From the NCBI GenBank assembly GCA_949358305.1, contig OX442318.1, forward strand, positions 14,180,517 to 14,244,516: a stretch of 64,000 nt of DNA. Direction: 5' to 3'. A program made the position numbers and the translations under genes. Each line of letters begins with the position of its first letter. Within the stretch, counting starts at the first letter, position 1. This stretch comes from Strigamia acuminata (taxonomy: Eukaryota > Arthropoda > Chilopoda > Geophilomorpha > Linotaeniidae). Below the pieces are notes generated by a model that worked only from the letters and a program-made list of their open reading frames with translations, did no database searches and was not told the origin of the DNA. This document shows, in pieces, positions 12,301-23,486 of this stretch.

Positions 12301-12960
12301 CGAGTCTCTCGTGATTTTGCAGGGTCAGGCCATAAGCTTCATCGCTTGATTTCTGCACATGAGAATTTCGTGATAATATCTATGAGATTTCAAACGTACA
12401 TGATTTTTGTCAAATTTTTAATAACTTTTAATAAAAACACGCTGACCTTTTTTATTACTTTTATACGTTTCCACAACAACTTAAAATGATGTACGAAGTA
12501 CATTCTTAGTATCGCCGTACAATCAAAACTATTCAATTTCGTACGTAGATAGCTAACATATCAATACCATGCGTGCTGCTTGGGTTGATTATCACTTCTA
12601 GTTGATAACAAACTTTATTTCAGAATACAATCAAATATAATGCAGTCTATCTCTAGACTGTCTAATTTATTAAGATGATGGGAGTTTATTTGGCACAATA
12701 TGGTGAACATTTTGGAAACTTTTTAAATTAATACTGTAAATTCTTGTCACATCCCCCCAGATTTTGCAATAGCAGCGTGTAAAAATTGTGCCCCAGATAA
12801 GCCGTCTTATACTTGTAGTTCTAAAGAATGGGAACAAAAACTGCTGCAGAGTTAAAAACGATAGGATGCAAAGTACTGCAGATAAGCCACCCCATTAATA
12901 AGCCGCTGTAATTTCTTTTTCGCTTTCAATAAATTATCTTCAAGGCAACATGGCAATACA
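12301..12960. other. Non-coding stretch, no feature recognised
   Basis: Nothing identifiable apart from GATAAGCCGCC-like motifs near 12795-12905 reminiscent of the TIR of the MITE at 50120-50323. Confidence 0.4.
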
Positions 12961-12993
12961 ATAATAGTAATAATAATAATAATAATAATAATA
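12961..12993. repeat. (TAA)n microsatellite
   Basis: About ten AAT/TAA triplets with one interruption. Confidence 0.9.
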
Positions 12994-13584
12994 CACAATG
13001 TCAAATTATCAGAAAATATCAGTGTAATAGGCAAATCTCATTTAATCACTTTTTGTCTTTTTTTTTTACAATTTTGGATACTGCTAATATTTTGTTTGGA
13101 AAAGAAATAGCTTCCAAAGCTGACTGACAATTTTATTACCTAGATAAAAAACAATCACTTTTTGTTCGCAGATGCTCGTTGCCCAATGCAATTTATCAAT
13201 GGAAAGGAAAAAACATACAATTCTGCTCTGCTTGCAGCTAAAATCTCATTTCCCAATAATTCTCATGATATTTTTCAACCCTAATAGCTCCTTTTCTCCC
13301 ACCCCCACCTTTACTAAGTTAGCCATCTTGATCAGATTGAGTGCAGATATGCTCAACCAACCATCTTTTTCCCATTCTAATGAATTGGTTTTCTCTCAAC
13401 CTATTTTTCTTATCAACCAAACAGAGAAAGAAAAGAATTGCCAAGCCACACAATCACAACACTTACCAGGGCCAAATTTACAATAGAGGAAGCCCTGGGG
13501 CTGAGGCATACACGTGCTAGAAGCCCTAAACCGAAAATTTAATCATCAAGTAATTGAATAATTAAAATAATTAAAAATCAAAAG
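12994..13584. other. Non-coding stretch, no feature recognised
   Basis: The 104-codon plus-strand frame at 13172-13486 lacks any motif; nothing else is recognisable. Confidence 0.4.
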
Positions 13585-13964
13585 AATTCTATACTTGTGA
13601 TTGTGTGGCTGGCGCGCCTCACTGGTGGGACACGAGCTGATTTAATTTTGGTGGGGCGCAATGATGCCTGTAGTTGGTTGCAATACAACACAGGCTAGCA
13701 AAAGCTACAAAATCCTCTAAAATCTTCCACGAAAAACACCCAAAATTATCCAAAAACCTACAAAAGTCAGCCAAAACTCCCAAAAATGGAGGTTTGTAGC
13801 TATTGTAATTCCCCAAAGAAATGAATTTTGTAGGATGAAAATATAGTAACAACCTATGTCGTAGTTCATTTTTAAAAAATTTAATGCACCGATGATGAAG
13901 TGGTGAGCGGAAAACCACCTTTCTTAAAAATGGGTCGCAATGCTAAAAAGTTTGAAAACCTCTG
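13585..13964 (-). mobile_element. hAT MITE, second copy (inverted)
   Basis: Inverted relative of 6939-7278. The right end, read on the minus strand, is CAGAGGTTTTCAAACTTTTT followed by AGCATTGCGACCCA, matching the left end of the first copy. The interior shares the CACTGGTGGG, GTAGTTGGTTGCAATAC and TGGGTCGCAATGC blocks. The left terminus is degraded and no duplication is visible, so it is older than or differently preserved from copy one. Left limit approximate. Confidence 0.75.
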
Positions 13965-13969
13965 CCCTA

Positions 13970-14000
13970 CCGTATTACCCCACTTTAAACGGTATAGCTG
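13970..14000 (+). repeat. Terminal fragment of the CCGTATTACCCC MITE family
   Basis: TACCGTATTACCCCACTTTA abuts the hAT MITE and matches the end of the elements at 45130-45523 and 63732-63896. The opposite end is not found nearby. Confidence 0.6.
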
Positions 14001-15726
14001 ATATAGCCCAGGTTTGGAGCCACGCCGGTACTGGCATGTCGTTATACAAATGAGTATGAATTTTTTTCAATGAGAAATGAAACAAAACAAGCATAAAAAG
14101 TAACAGCTGGCATACAAGACCTGACATTGAGTGAAGAGGCAAAAAGATTTAAGACTGGAAGTATGCTACGTTTGCATCTTTGAAAGTTCGTCTCTTGAAG
14201 GATCGTATGTAGGGAACTTATTGTACTTCTTCTGTATGCCTCTTTGATAATTTCCGTTTTTACATTTGATGAGAGGAATAAAGAGAAAATAAAGTGAAAT
14301 TAAGTTGAAGATTTAAAAGTCATCAACAATTTGTCCACGCTTTATTCACATTTTAAGTCTCCTTTTTAACACATTTGCCAACACATTTGCAACTGCACCA
14401 CGGGGACTTGCATTAAATTCAATTACAAGCATGCAACTGTGGTAAAGCCAACTTGAACTATTCATTTCAAACCTTCCTAATTGTGACCTAAACTTGTGTT
14501 GCTCCAATTTCAAATGCACCCTGCAATACAAACAGACCACCTGTGTTCCTTTAGCTAAACACGCAGTTCACAAATTTATGGCACAATCTGATTTCATAGA
14601 AAACAAACTTCCTTCTATTATTGCACAAAAACAGAAGCAATGTGCAAAGATATAAACTTTTTATTTCTTTTCGCCAACAAAGAAATCGTTGCTAATTGAA
14701 TACAAGCCACATGTGGGAGAAAAATATTAAAACTGCCTCAATCAAAATGCATGCCTACAGCTCCACACTTATTCCAAAGTTTAGGCAACGTTCCTCAGTC
14801 CCAATATACGCCTAGAGAGTCAGGTCTAAAAAATATTAAACAACCAGGTGTTTAATTTTCGGGTTTTACAAGTAAACGGCAATTATAATTAGCACCAGGG
14901 TTTAAATGTACCATTTCATCGAATTTATCGTTAGGAATAGTACGTTTCACTGAAAAAAAATGCAATTCGATGAAACGGGATTCGAGGAAATGACCCGACT
15001 TCTGGACACCATTTTGAATTTGATTGTAAAAACCAAAACCTGAAATAAGCCACTTGATAAACAACAAGTCACGATTTCAGTTTTTGCTGTTTTCCTGATA
15101 GTTTATGGCTGACTTTCTTGTCCATTTACAAAATTATATGATGTTTAAATGAAACATCAACCATGTCCCACAAACAAGTCTAGACGGAAACAAACCCTTA
15201 AATCAGACACAAATTTGAAACCACCAGAATTTCCTGGTGCTTAACTTCTCTGTTCGCATTTCCAATGGGAATATTAAGTTTCACACACCCATCACATACG
15301 AGTCATTATTTCCAACAATTTACAAAAATTGCTGACAGGTGTTGCTCTGAAAGTAGTCATGATTAAGTGCCACATTGAAAACAAATATAAATATTCCAGT
15401 AAAATTGTTGCCAACGTTTCCACCACAATACTTTCAAACAAAAGACACTCATTGATTTCTTCTTTTTCTTCCAAGTCAAAAAAAAAAGTAGAACAACAAA
15501 CTATTCTTCATTAAACCATCCTTTTGTCTTTAAACTTTAAAAGCGAGAAAATTGTCTAACTACTTCTAAGACCAAACCAACATGTCCAGCAACTTGTAAG
15601 CTGCCTCATTTATCCTTTTCCTATCTCCATTTTCCTGTCAAGACCGAGACCTTTTATCACAACAAGCTGCTCTTGTATCCCTTGCAAGTCACTTTAAAGT
15701 CGCCCAAGTTCACTTGAGTAAGAACA
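14001..15726. other. Non-coding stretch, no gene recognised
   Basis: Only a small dispersed repeat is recognisable (15009-15065, similar to 6780-6835). Open frames here are short and motif-free. Confidence 0.4.
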
Positions 15727-15779
15727 AAAAGAAAAGAAAAGAAAAGAAAAGAAAGTGAAAAGAAAAGAAAAGAAAGGGA
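15727..15779. repeat. (AAAAG)n microsatellite
   Basis: About ten imperfect AAAAG units. Confidence 0.9.
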
Positions 15780-16173
15780 AGAAAAAATGTAAATTTTCAC
15801 ACCTATTATTAAGTGAGCTACTTATTTTATTAGGCAATTATAATGAGAACTGCACCTCCACAACAGTCACTTTAATTAAATATGTAAAAGATAAGAAAAA
15901 GCCCAAAAGAATAAGACAAAGGTCTCCATGAGGGCTTCTACTGATTACAAGTCCTGAATAGGGGTAATTAATGTACAACATTTTCTCAATCAGCCTGAGG
16001 AACAAAAAATAAAAGATAATATCTTATTCTTCGCATTACAACAAAAGTCACCTCCAGACAAACACACAGCCATTTTATTAAACAAATGTAAAATCACAAT
16101 CAACGACCAAAGCGAGCAAACTCCTGCAAGTTGCCATTATGCCATAATGATAAGTTCACGCTTGTGTTCCCAC

Positions 16174-16614
16174 CCATATGCTTCAAAAATGTATTTTACA
16201 ATATATTGCTTTTCACTTAATGCATTCCAAAATGTATAACATTTTGCAGAATTGAATAACACATTTCATAATACAATCGAAAAAATTAATTTTGAAAATG
16301 CATTCATATAGAGTATTTGACAAATAATAATATTGGGGATGCATTTACACACATGTATTATAAAATGCATTCTCATGAAGCCAAATGCATTTCAAAATAC
16401 ATTGTGTTGTTATTAGAAGTAAGAAGATTGCATCGATTATTGCAGATAAAGTGGTTTAATCGCACACTTTGTAGGACACGAACTGCACATTACCATAACG
16501 TAACCGGTGGAGACCCTCATTCGGGATTTCGAATACACTGGGCCAGGTGACACAAAATAAGTACACATTGCAATACATCGCAATATAATTTCAACGTATT
16601 TTTTAACCATATGG
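16174..16614. mobile_element. MITE family F (CCATATGG ends), copy a
   Basis: It begins CCATATGCTTCAAAAATGTA and ends AACGTATTTTTTAACCATAT then GG. Inside are the family blocks GCATTCCAAAATGTATA, CATTTCATAATACAAT and AAAATGCATTCTCATGAA. Between about 16420 and 16556 it carries extra sequence absent from copy b, including the dispersed repeat 16506-16560. No ORF. Confidence 0.75.
16506..16560 (+). repeat. Dispersed 55-bp repeat, copy 1
   Basis: GGTGGAGACCCTCATTCGGG and the following 35 bases, ending ACAAAATAA, match the reverse complement of 21441-21495 with few differences. Confidence 0.8.
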
Positions 16615-19364
16615 TTGAATCTTAAGAAACATGACTCAACACAAGCACAATTAAATTTGACATTATTAAGTGTACTCTGATTGGCATTTCTGCCACAACA
16701 AATTATTTACCGACCAAAATTGGAAGTTAAAGTTTGACGTAACACCAGGGAAGGAAACCTACTTACGTCCAGCCGTTGAGGACAATTTCAATTCTTGACG
16801 ACTCACATTTGTCATGGCGAGATTTAATTTAAATGTTAATGGTGGCGTATGAAACTTTTTGATTGACTAAACCCGCCAACCCACCATGTGCAGTTTTGTG
16901 TTACACAAACTCTCTTTGGGTGAATTCTTTGTTCGCTCGCGACACTTTAATAATATGAATATGCGCCATTAGGTGTCATTTGATTACGAGGTAAATTTGA
17001 TTCCTTTCGTAAATTAAAAAAAAATTAACTTAAGTGTGATAAATCAATATTCGTAGTTGTTCAGAAGTGGCTCCCCCCCTAAAGGTATTAATTAAACTTG
17101 AAAGAAATCTAATATTTACTTTGAGCAGATACCTCAGCTGGTGTAACCCACAATGAATTGTGGGTAATTCAAACAGAAATTTCATTAGTGAATTCAGAAG
17201 GAAGTGTTAAAGGACATTGGTTTCCGATAATTATTACAGCAGAAAATTGTTATTTAATTTCAATTTTTCTCCTTATTGTTTTCAATTAAACTTCCTAACT
17301 TCTATTATCGATTGTCTTCAATACAACCACCTTGAAGGTGGCAACACCTTTCTTTTGAAAAACTTCCACGACTACTGCAGATATGAATTTATGTGGAACT
17401 TCCATTATTGGATTCTGCATGACTTGTCATGATCAATCACTTAAGCACGTCTGGTATGTATCAGCAGCCAAGTATATTGGAATATGTGATTCCATGAGAC
17501 GCCTACACAAGGAAAATATCAATGTCAAGAAGTAAAAGGCCTCACATTTTTATGCTTAAATACCTACCGGTATTAATGTGTCATTAGTATCTTACTAAAT
17601 GTTAATACAATGGACAAGGTAAGATTACAATTGATTTATTCAAAGGTAGATTGACAGCATTAGTAATTAACATAACAGGCAATACAGGGAAGCAGACATA
17701 GCACCTATTTACCGTTAGCAGTAACATATTGGACAAGCCTTAAATTAACAACATTTATTTCTGTTGTAATTGTTAAATATACACGCTTGGTTTTAGAAAC
17801 AAAAGAACAAACATTGTAACGCGTTTGGACCTGCTGATTTACGGCATGGTCTGGACGCGTAACAATGTAGTTGACAAGTGAGTGATTTGAATACTTGAGC
17901 ATGATGAGGTGCACAATAGCAAAAGCATAAATAAAGCGTACAAACGATTACAGGCCGTTGCCGTGGTAACAGCCAGGCAAACATAAGCGAAATAACGAAA
18001 ACAAAATTAACAATTTCCGAGATGACATTCAATATAAAATTAAATAGGATGACAAAAAGTGTAAAAAGTGTGCAGTACAGTTGCTATACTTACCGTGTGT
18101 GAGGGGAAACATACTTCTGCAACATCTTTACTATTCATTGGCAGTAGTATTAAACCGACTCAAAAGAAATTGTAGGTCTAATATTAATTTTCTGCCAGAT
18201 ATTTTATCTCTTTCTTGAGTCAAACAAAGACACGTTTTGAATTTTTCTGACACCTGATTGGTATTCATGAAATGCACAAAAAAAACCTTCTCCTCTCATG
18301 AATACCGTAATAAAGAGACGTTAATCATTAAACCATTATTCAACAAGTGCACTGCAATACAGATATGGACAAACTGTTTTCTATTTCAATATAATAAATT
18401 CAGACACTAAATTTCATTTCTTGCACTTAAAAACACAAAAGTCTAAAATTGTTTATTGTAGCCTACCATTTTTATTTCTAAAATTCATGTATTTGTTGCA
18501 ATTGTTTGTGCGCAGACAAAGATTTTGGTTTCAAGACACCAGGCAAAGACTTGTAGTTCACTAGTTTTATTGAAACTAAAGTTTTAATAAAGAAAGAATT
18601 TTCCACTCATAAACCATTTTTTTTTATCTTTAGACACTTTAAGGATTGAAGATCCCAATTTTAAGCTTGCAAATTAGCTTTAGCGTCCAACACTTGTTAT
18701 AATACAGTTAATTTCAAGTGCGTTGAAACTGTCGTTTATAAAGGACGAGTGGAAATAGGGAATTGGAGGCGACGCCATGTTTGGTCGCCAGGGGTCACTT
18801 AGATGACCCTGTACGTAAATGGGATGAGTCTATTGTTAAATATAGGTGTGGAAAAGTGTATTTACATATCCTGTTTAAATAAAATATTCACTGTTCTCAT
18901 GTAAACCAAGCGTGTGTGCGCGCTTCTCTTCAACATCTGTTTCAATCAGTTTAAATCCTGCACCATCGATTATCCAAAGTAACTTTGACTCTTTCCAAAT
19001 ACAAAAATAAGAATTGCATCCGCAACAGAGTGTCAGTTACAAACGTCATGAATTATTAGCAAACTCATTAATTCTGTATACTGATGAAACTAATGTCTTC
19101 ACAGCAGTTAACTTTGAGGTTACTGTCACAAAATTCAACTTTAAATCAAGCGGTGTAATGGATTGTCAGTTTTAGTAGTTGGTGGGAATTGTTGCTTTAG
19201 CAATTCAAACAGTTAAAGCATGTCAGTTGTGTAACTCAAAGTTAAAGAGACAAACTATCGTACGGAGACAATACATGACAAAAGCCGCTTCAAATAATTA
19301 TTCCAACAATTAACTGCTGATTCAATCAGACCTGATTCACATTACATAGGATGGTTCAAAGTAT
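16615..19364. other. Non-coding stretch with repeat fragments
   Basis: No gene is recognisable. Items seen: a repeat at 17731-17768 whose reverse complement contains AAATGTTGTTAATTTAAGGC, shared with 63483-63518; an RFX-type palindrome at 17957-17970; a family D fragment at 18520-18560; and 18768-18800 (GACGCCATGTTTGGTCGCCA), an inverted match of 21361-21401. Confidence 0.5.
17957..17970. promoter_or_regulatory. X-box-like (RFX) palindrome
   Basis: GTTGCCGTGGTAAC fits the RFX-family X-box consensus of two half-sites (GTTGCC, GGTAAC) with a two-base spacer. No adjacent gene start is recognised, so a regulatory role is unproven. Confidence 0.35.
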
Positions 19365-19633
19365 CCTATATGGTTAAAAAAATACATTGAAATTATATTG
19401 CAATGTATTGGGTTTAACGAGAATGCACTTTGTAATACATTTTTGCGTGCTATTGGTTTGCAAATAATAATGCATTATTAAATTCAGTCCCGGTACTATT
19501 ATTTGTCAATTGTGTAATGAAATGCATTCTTTAATGTACAAATAATATACTTAATTCCGCAAAAAGCTATACATTTTGGAATGCATTAAAGTGAAAATCA
19601 CTACATTGTAAAATACATTTTTTGACCATATGG
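19365..19633. mobile_element. MITE family F, copy b (most complete)
   Basis: 269 bp from CCTATATGGTTAAAAAAATA to ACATTTTTTGACCATATGG. The left subterminal TGAAATTATATTGCAATGTA is the inverted form of the right end of copies a and c. The interior carries AAATGCATTCTTTAATGTAC and ATTTTGGAATGCATTAA blocks. No ORF and no target duplication that I can see. Confidence 0.8.
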
Positions 19634-20084
19634 GATTACCGGAGAAGAGACTGTTAGACGTAGAGAGTAGCACAGTAGTCCAAATGACGTCACAGCAATA
19701 TCTCCGTAAGAAACGTCTTGTTTACTGACAAAGTACTCACACTATCCAAAAACCCACAAACAATTATCCATCTTGATGTCAAGAACAGTCAAGTGACCTG
19801 CCCACATGATCACAAAATACAAAAATAAATATCTATACTCAGGATAAAACATCATATACAAAAAACAATAGTACTATGTGCTAACAGATACGTGTAAAGT
19901 TGTAAATCATCTTTTGTTTGGTACAATAACATTATAGAAGCAATATGGGCTGCATGGTCAAAACTTGAACAGACAATGTCTACAATTCTTGCATTGAAAA
20001 TCATTATTCAGAATTTAACAAAACAACCACAGACAAAAAGAAGACAGAAAAACAAAAAAAAATCCACTTATTCGCATTCAAAAG
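19634..20084. other. Non-coding stretch, no feature recognised
   Basis: Nothing recognisable except a TGACGTCA octamer near 19685. Confidence 0.4.
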
Positions 20085-20141
20085 CTTGAATCGAACCCAA
20101 ATGTCAATATTCCCAGCCAAACGTCTAACCCTCTAAACCCC
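20085..20141 (-). repeat. tRNA-derived SINE-like fragment
   Basis: On the minus strand TTTGGGTTCGATTCAAGC contains a B-box-like GGTTCGATTC, preceded by GAGGGTTAGACG, an A-box-like segment at about the spacing of a tRNA gene. Arms do not pair well, so this is a pseudogene or SINE head. Confidence 0.5.
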
Positions 20142-20215
20142 AGTATCGATTGAACCTTCCCCCCTCAAAAAAAAAGAAGAAGAAAAAAAGCTAAAAGAAG
20201 GACCATGTCTTCATC

Positions 20216-20840
20216 TAGAAATGTGTCCCAAGCTTCCATTTTCTTTCCATAGGGTTTCACCCCGAAGCCGGAAAAACGAGTATTCATTCATGAGATCACT
20301 TTGCATCAATTTCTAACTTGTTTAAAAGGTCCGAGTCACGAATGTATATGTTAATAGAAGCTTTCCATTTCCATTCCAGCATTGCCACCCAAATCCATCG
20401 TGGAGAAAACTGCAGATGAGCTTCGAAATGGGGATTGTGCAAAACCATACGTGACGTCATAAAATGGAGCACCGTGTCGACTTCCAAATGAAGTGCTCCC
20501 CCTGTTCCTCCGCGTTGATCCAGTCAACAACAATCATCACTGCCAGATATTTATTTATTTATTTGCATCGGGAGTCCCAACTGATTCTTCGATGCCACAT
20601 TTTATCTGTAAACATAGCTCATCTCGCACAAATCCCGGCTAAGTCTTCCTGCTGTCCTTACAAAATCCTTCGAACCGGCTGCATCCCTAATCCAATAGTT
20701 TATGGCATCCCAAGAATCAAAGCTCCTGTTCAATCTTCTAAACTCACTGCGACGCCAGCTCACACTCCAAACTAACATCAAACAATACTTGGCTTCGAAA
20801 ACTACTTCGGCGGACTTGTTTTGGCGGCCATGTTTTTTAA
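20216..20840. other. CpG-richer patch with promoter-like motifs
   Basis: CpG dinucleotides are markedly denser here than in the flanks. A perfect CRE-type octamer TGACGTCA lies at 20452-20459, and GGCGGCCATGTT (YY1-like in reverse) at 20823-20834. On the minus strand, an open segment between about 20812 and 20610 starts near an ATG and has plausible codon usage before a stop, but no domain is recognisable. It could be a promoter or first exon of a host gene, or another repeat. Confidence 0.25.
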
Positions 20841-20919
20841 GTCAGGGTCAAATTGGCGGCTCATAAAATTACAGAATTTTTTTTGGTTGAAGTTTCTAAC
20901 GGAATTGAATTTTTTTTTA

Positions 20920-21306
20920 TTAGACAAAAGAAGAAAGAACAATGACTAAGCCCCTCACATTCCAATCTCTAATCCTCCACACTTGTCGAGGACCATAATG
21001 GTCAAACATGGTAATAATATTACTTTCAGTACAACAAGTCTCATCATAATAAAATAACACGGTAAATAACACAAACAATTCAAATAAACACAATAACCCA
21101 CATAACACATAACTTCCAGTGAACTTCCAATGAATGTCATGTCTGAATTTTCTGGATGTCCAATGGATGTCCCACTTGTCACTGGTGTAACTCGCAATAT
21201 TGACTTCATCCAAATAGCATCGGATTTTTGAGCAGTTGGCGATTATTTTCGAAGATTCGTGCAGGTTAAATATGCACAACCATGCAGTAGTAGAATTAAA
21301 ACACAC
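20920..21306 (-). other. Open frame of 128 codons, probably chance
   Basis: The longest open frame outside the transposons apart from short exon-like pieces. It has a Trp/Cys-rich middle with a leucine-rich segment but matches no family I know, and repeats of the CATCCATTGGA type in the DNA explain part of it. I do not call it a gene. Confidence 0.2.
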
Positions 21307-21360
21307 AAAAATTTATTCATTGTTTTCGAGGGATTATAACTTCAACCAATTCCAATGTGA

Positions 21361-21495
21361 GTCACTCTTAGCTGATCCTGGTGACCAAACATGGTGTCGC
21401 CCACCCACCCCCCCCCCCCCATTTAAAAAACAACCCGTTGTTATTTTGGATCACCTGGCCAAATGTATTCAAAATCCCGAATGAGGGTCTCCACC
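21361..21495 (-). repeat. Two dispersed repeats separated by a C homopolymer
   Basis: 21361-21401 is the inverted counterpart of 18768-18800, and 21441-21495 the inverted counterpart of 16506-16560. Between them is a run of 14 C bases. The same two sequence types occur inverted and farther apart at 16.5 and 18.8 kb. Confidence 0.7.
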
Positions 21496-22724
21496 GCCAA
21501 GCAGAATTTCACAAGTGAGAATTATAATGATATTTATGTACCCAGTGTTTTAAAAATTAAAGAAGCTCTATGGTTCCCAAACACAGAAGTTTGGGAGTGT
21601 CTTCATGGTTTATTAAACCAACACATGACAATAAATTAAATAGACCTAAAACTTTTATCCGTCAAAAGGGTTTTGAGTCTTTGGGACTTTTTCATTGGTA
21701 AACTGAACAAACTTCTATTGCTGTATTCGCAGTCCTTCGTAGTTGTCAGCTTAAAGGTAGCAGGTGGGAAGCCATTTGGAGTGTCCATTGTGTTGAAAGA
21801 TAACACCATTGTTGCTGCTAGATTGATAGCTTACACTAGTACCATTGGAAGTTTATCTCATGTTTCGTTATAGTTTTGGTCAAATTTACACCAATTTGAT
21901 TGCATCGTTGTTGGAACATCGTGAACAGAAACGTAGTAAGTTGTGTAACACTTAGCATGGTCATGGCCTTGTCAGGATTTGTACCCCTTTTGCCAAATCC
22001 CATTTTGACGAATTTCGTTTTTCATTTTGAGAGAAATGGGAATTCCCGTTTTGCCAAAGATGAAAAAAGGGAGTAATCGATCGATTATCAAATTTTTCGT
22101 TTTTTCCATTTCTGTTTAATTGTTCTGTTTAAGTGGTAAAAAAAAAATGCCATATTTTAAGCAATGTTTACACATTTTAACTAACTGCGCGATGAAGTTA
22201 CAGAAGTTTATGCTATGAAGTGAAGTCAGAAATTTGAAAAAGAAGTCGTAACCGCCACATTTTGCCATATTTTTTAAAATTAATTTTCACACATTTTTAA
22301 CCAATTTTCACGAGTTGACACCAATTTTTCGTTGTAAAATTTAATAATTACTTTTGTATCTTTTGGCCACAATTAAAACACTTTTGACACTTTTTTTTTT
22401 TACAATATTCAACCATTGTTGACGGTTAAATCAATTTAGAAACCAGTAATGTCAGCATTTTATTTCTGCAAGCATCTTTCACTAATCAAAAAAACCTCTC
22501 GTATGTTGCACCAGTTTTGTTTAGCAACAATTCTTAAACAAGTGGTTATATATCACCCAGATATGCTGCATGCATTGTGTATAACTGACAGAAAAGTTGT
22601 GGCACACTTTTAAATGTCTTGTCCATCAAAATTCGGTTTGCAGCGCACAGTATTCAACGATTCAGGGTTATTGCAAAAATTAATATTTTATCATCCAACC
22701 CATCATTAACCAAAAAAAGAGTTC
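21496..22724. other. Non-coding stretch, no feature recognised
   Basis: AT-rich with no recognisable gene or repeat boundary. Repeated CCCATTTTGACGAATTTCG / CCCGTTTTGCC-like phrases at 21995-22060 suggest a decayed element. Confidence 0.4.
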
Positions 22725-22946
22725 TTAGCGCGTTGTTTCTCTACAAATACCAGGTAAGACAATATCGTGTAGTGAATCCGGCACCCCAAGAATGTTTTTG
22801 TTGCGTTCATTGTACATTCCATGGCGTGCGTTATCGAAAGTTGGCAACACTGCTGCAACTTCAGCATCTGAAGGTCCGAGGCTTGCGACTGCGTTTCTAT
22901 AAACTTGAGGGATTGACACTAAATGATTGTCATTCACGATTTTCAT
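22725..22946 (-). pseudogene. MULE/FLYWCH-type transposase fragment
   Basis: The minus-strand frame contains VAAVLPTFDNARHGMYNERN and, a few residues on, VPDSLHDIVLPG. This pattern (ALP, then an aromatic/charged YxxR-like stretch, then P-x-S-x-x-D-[IV]-x-[IL]P) resembles the linker that follows the FLYWCH zinc finger and precedes the catalytic core in animal MULE-related proteins. No zinc finger or catalytic core is found on either side, and the frame closes soon after LPG, so this is a short relic. Codon use looks protein-like (few A/T-only codons compared with the surroundings). A chance or host-exon origin cannot be excluded: on the plus strand CAGGTAAG at 22750-22757 resembles a splice donor. 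Confidence 0.4.
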
Positions 22947-23319
22947 TTGGCCTTTTAACTTTTTGGCTGGGACTGGTCCCAGGTTCGGTGCATGGGTGTG
23001 AGAACCTCTGTTAATTTAACAAGTAAACTTGTCACATGAGCGTGTGACCAATACATCATACCCTGAACAAATCATACACTCTATACTAAGATTGTATAGA
23101 AAGTAGAAAAAAATCTTTTTACTATTCAAAATCAAGCACACAAATATAAACATAATTAGTAATATCTGTGCTTATTTCTAATACAAACTAAACAGAAAAG
23201 ACAAAAAGTGACCCAAACATTACCTAAATATGACGTTTTTCTAACCAGTGAATTTTATCCAGTGAATCTAACCAGTGAATCGTAGTTAAATAAAAGTTAA
23301 ATGCAAGTTTACAGAGTCA
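22947..23319. other. Non-coding stretch with short tandem repeat
   Basis: At 23240-23282 CTAACCAGTGAAT-type units recur about three times. Nothing else recognisable. Confidence 0.5.
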
Positions 23320-23355
23320 CATAGCAGATGATTTGATATCAAACCATCTGCTATG
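23320..23355. repeat. 36-bp near-perfect palindrome
   Basis: CATAGCAGATG and its reverse complement enclose TTTGATATCAAA, itself a palindrome; only one base pair fails to match. It would make a strong cruciform or hairpin. It lies just beyond the 3' side (in minus orientation) of the 5S-like sequence. Confidence 0.85.
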
Positions 23356-23420
23356 CTAACAAATCAAGTTTTTTTGTGGAATAACCATAATTTTTTGTGC
23401 ATTACACCCGTAATGAGAAA

Positions 23421-23486
23421 CAACTAGGATACCTCCAGCAGGTCACTCATCCAAGTACTAACCAAACCCAAAGCTGCTTACGGTAA
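23421..23486 (-). repeat. 5S rRNA-like sequence (SINE3-type head or 5S pseudogene)
   Basis: On the minus strand GGTTAGTACTTGGATGAGTG followed by ACCTGCTGGAGGTATCC closely follows the 3' half of eukaryotic 5S rRNA, including the intermediate element and box C of the internal Pol III promoter. TAAGCAGCTTTGGG just upstream matches the box A region. The first 45-50 bases of 5S rRNA and the terminal stem are not recognisable, so it is not an intact 5S gene. Confidence 0.65.

Noticed and set aside
22619-23014. 131-codon plus-strand frame
   Set aside because: It is antisense to the more protein-like MULE fragment and has no domain of its own.
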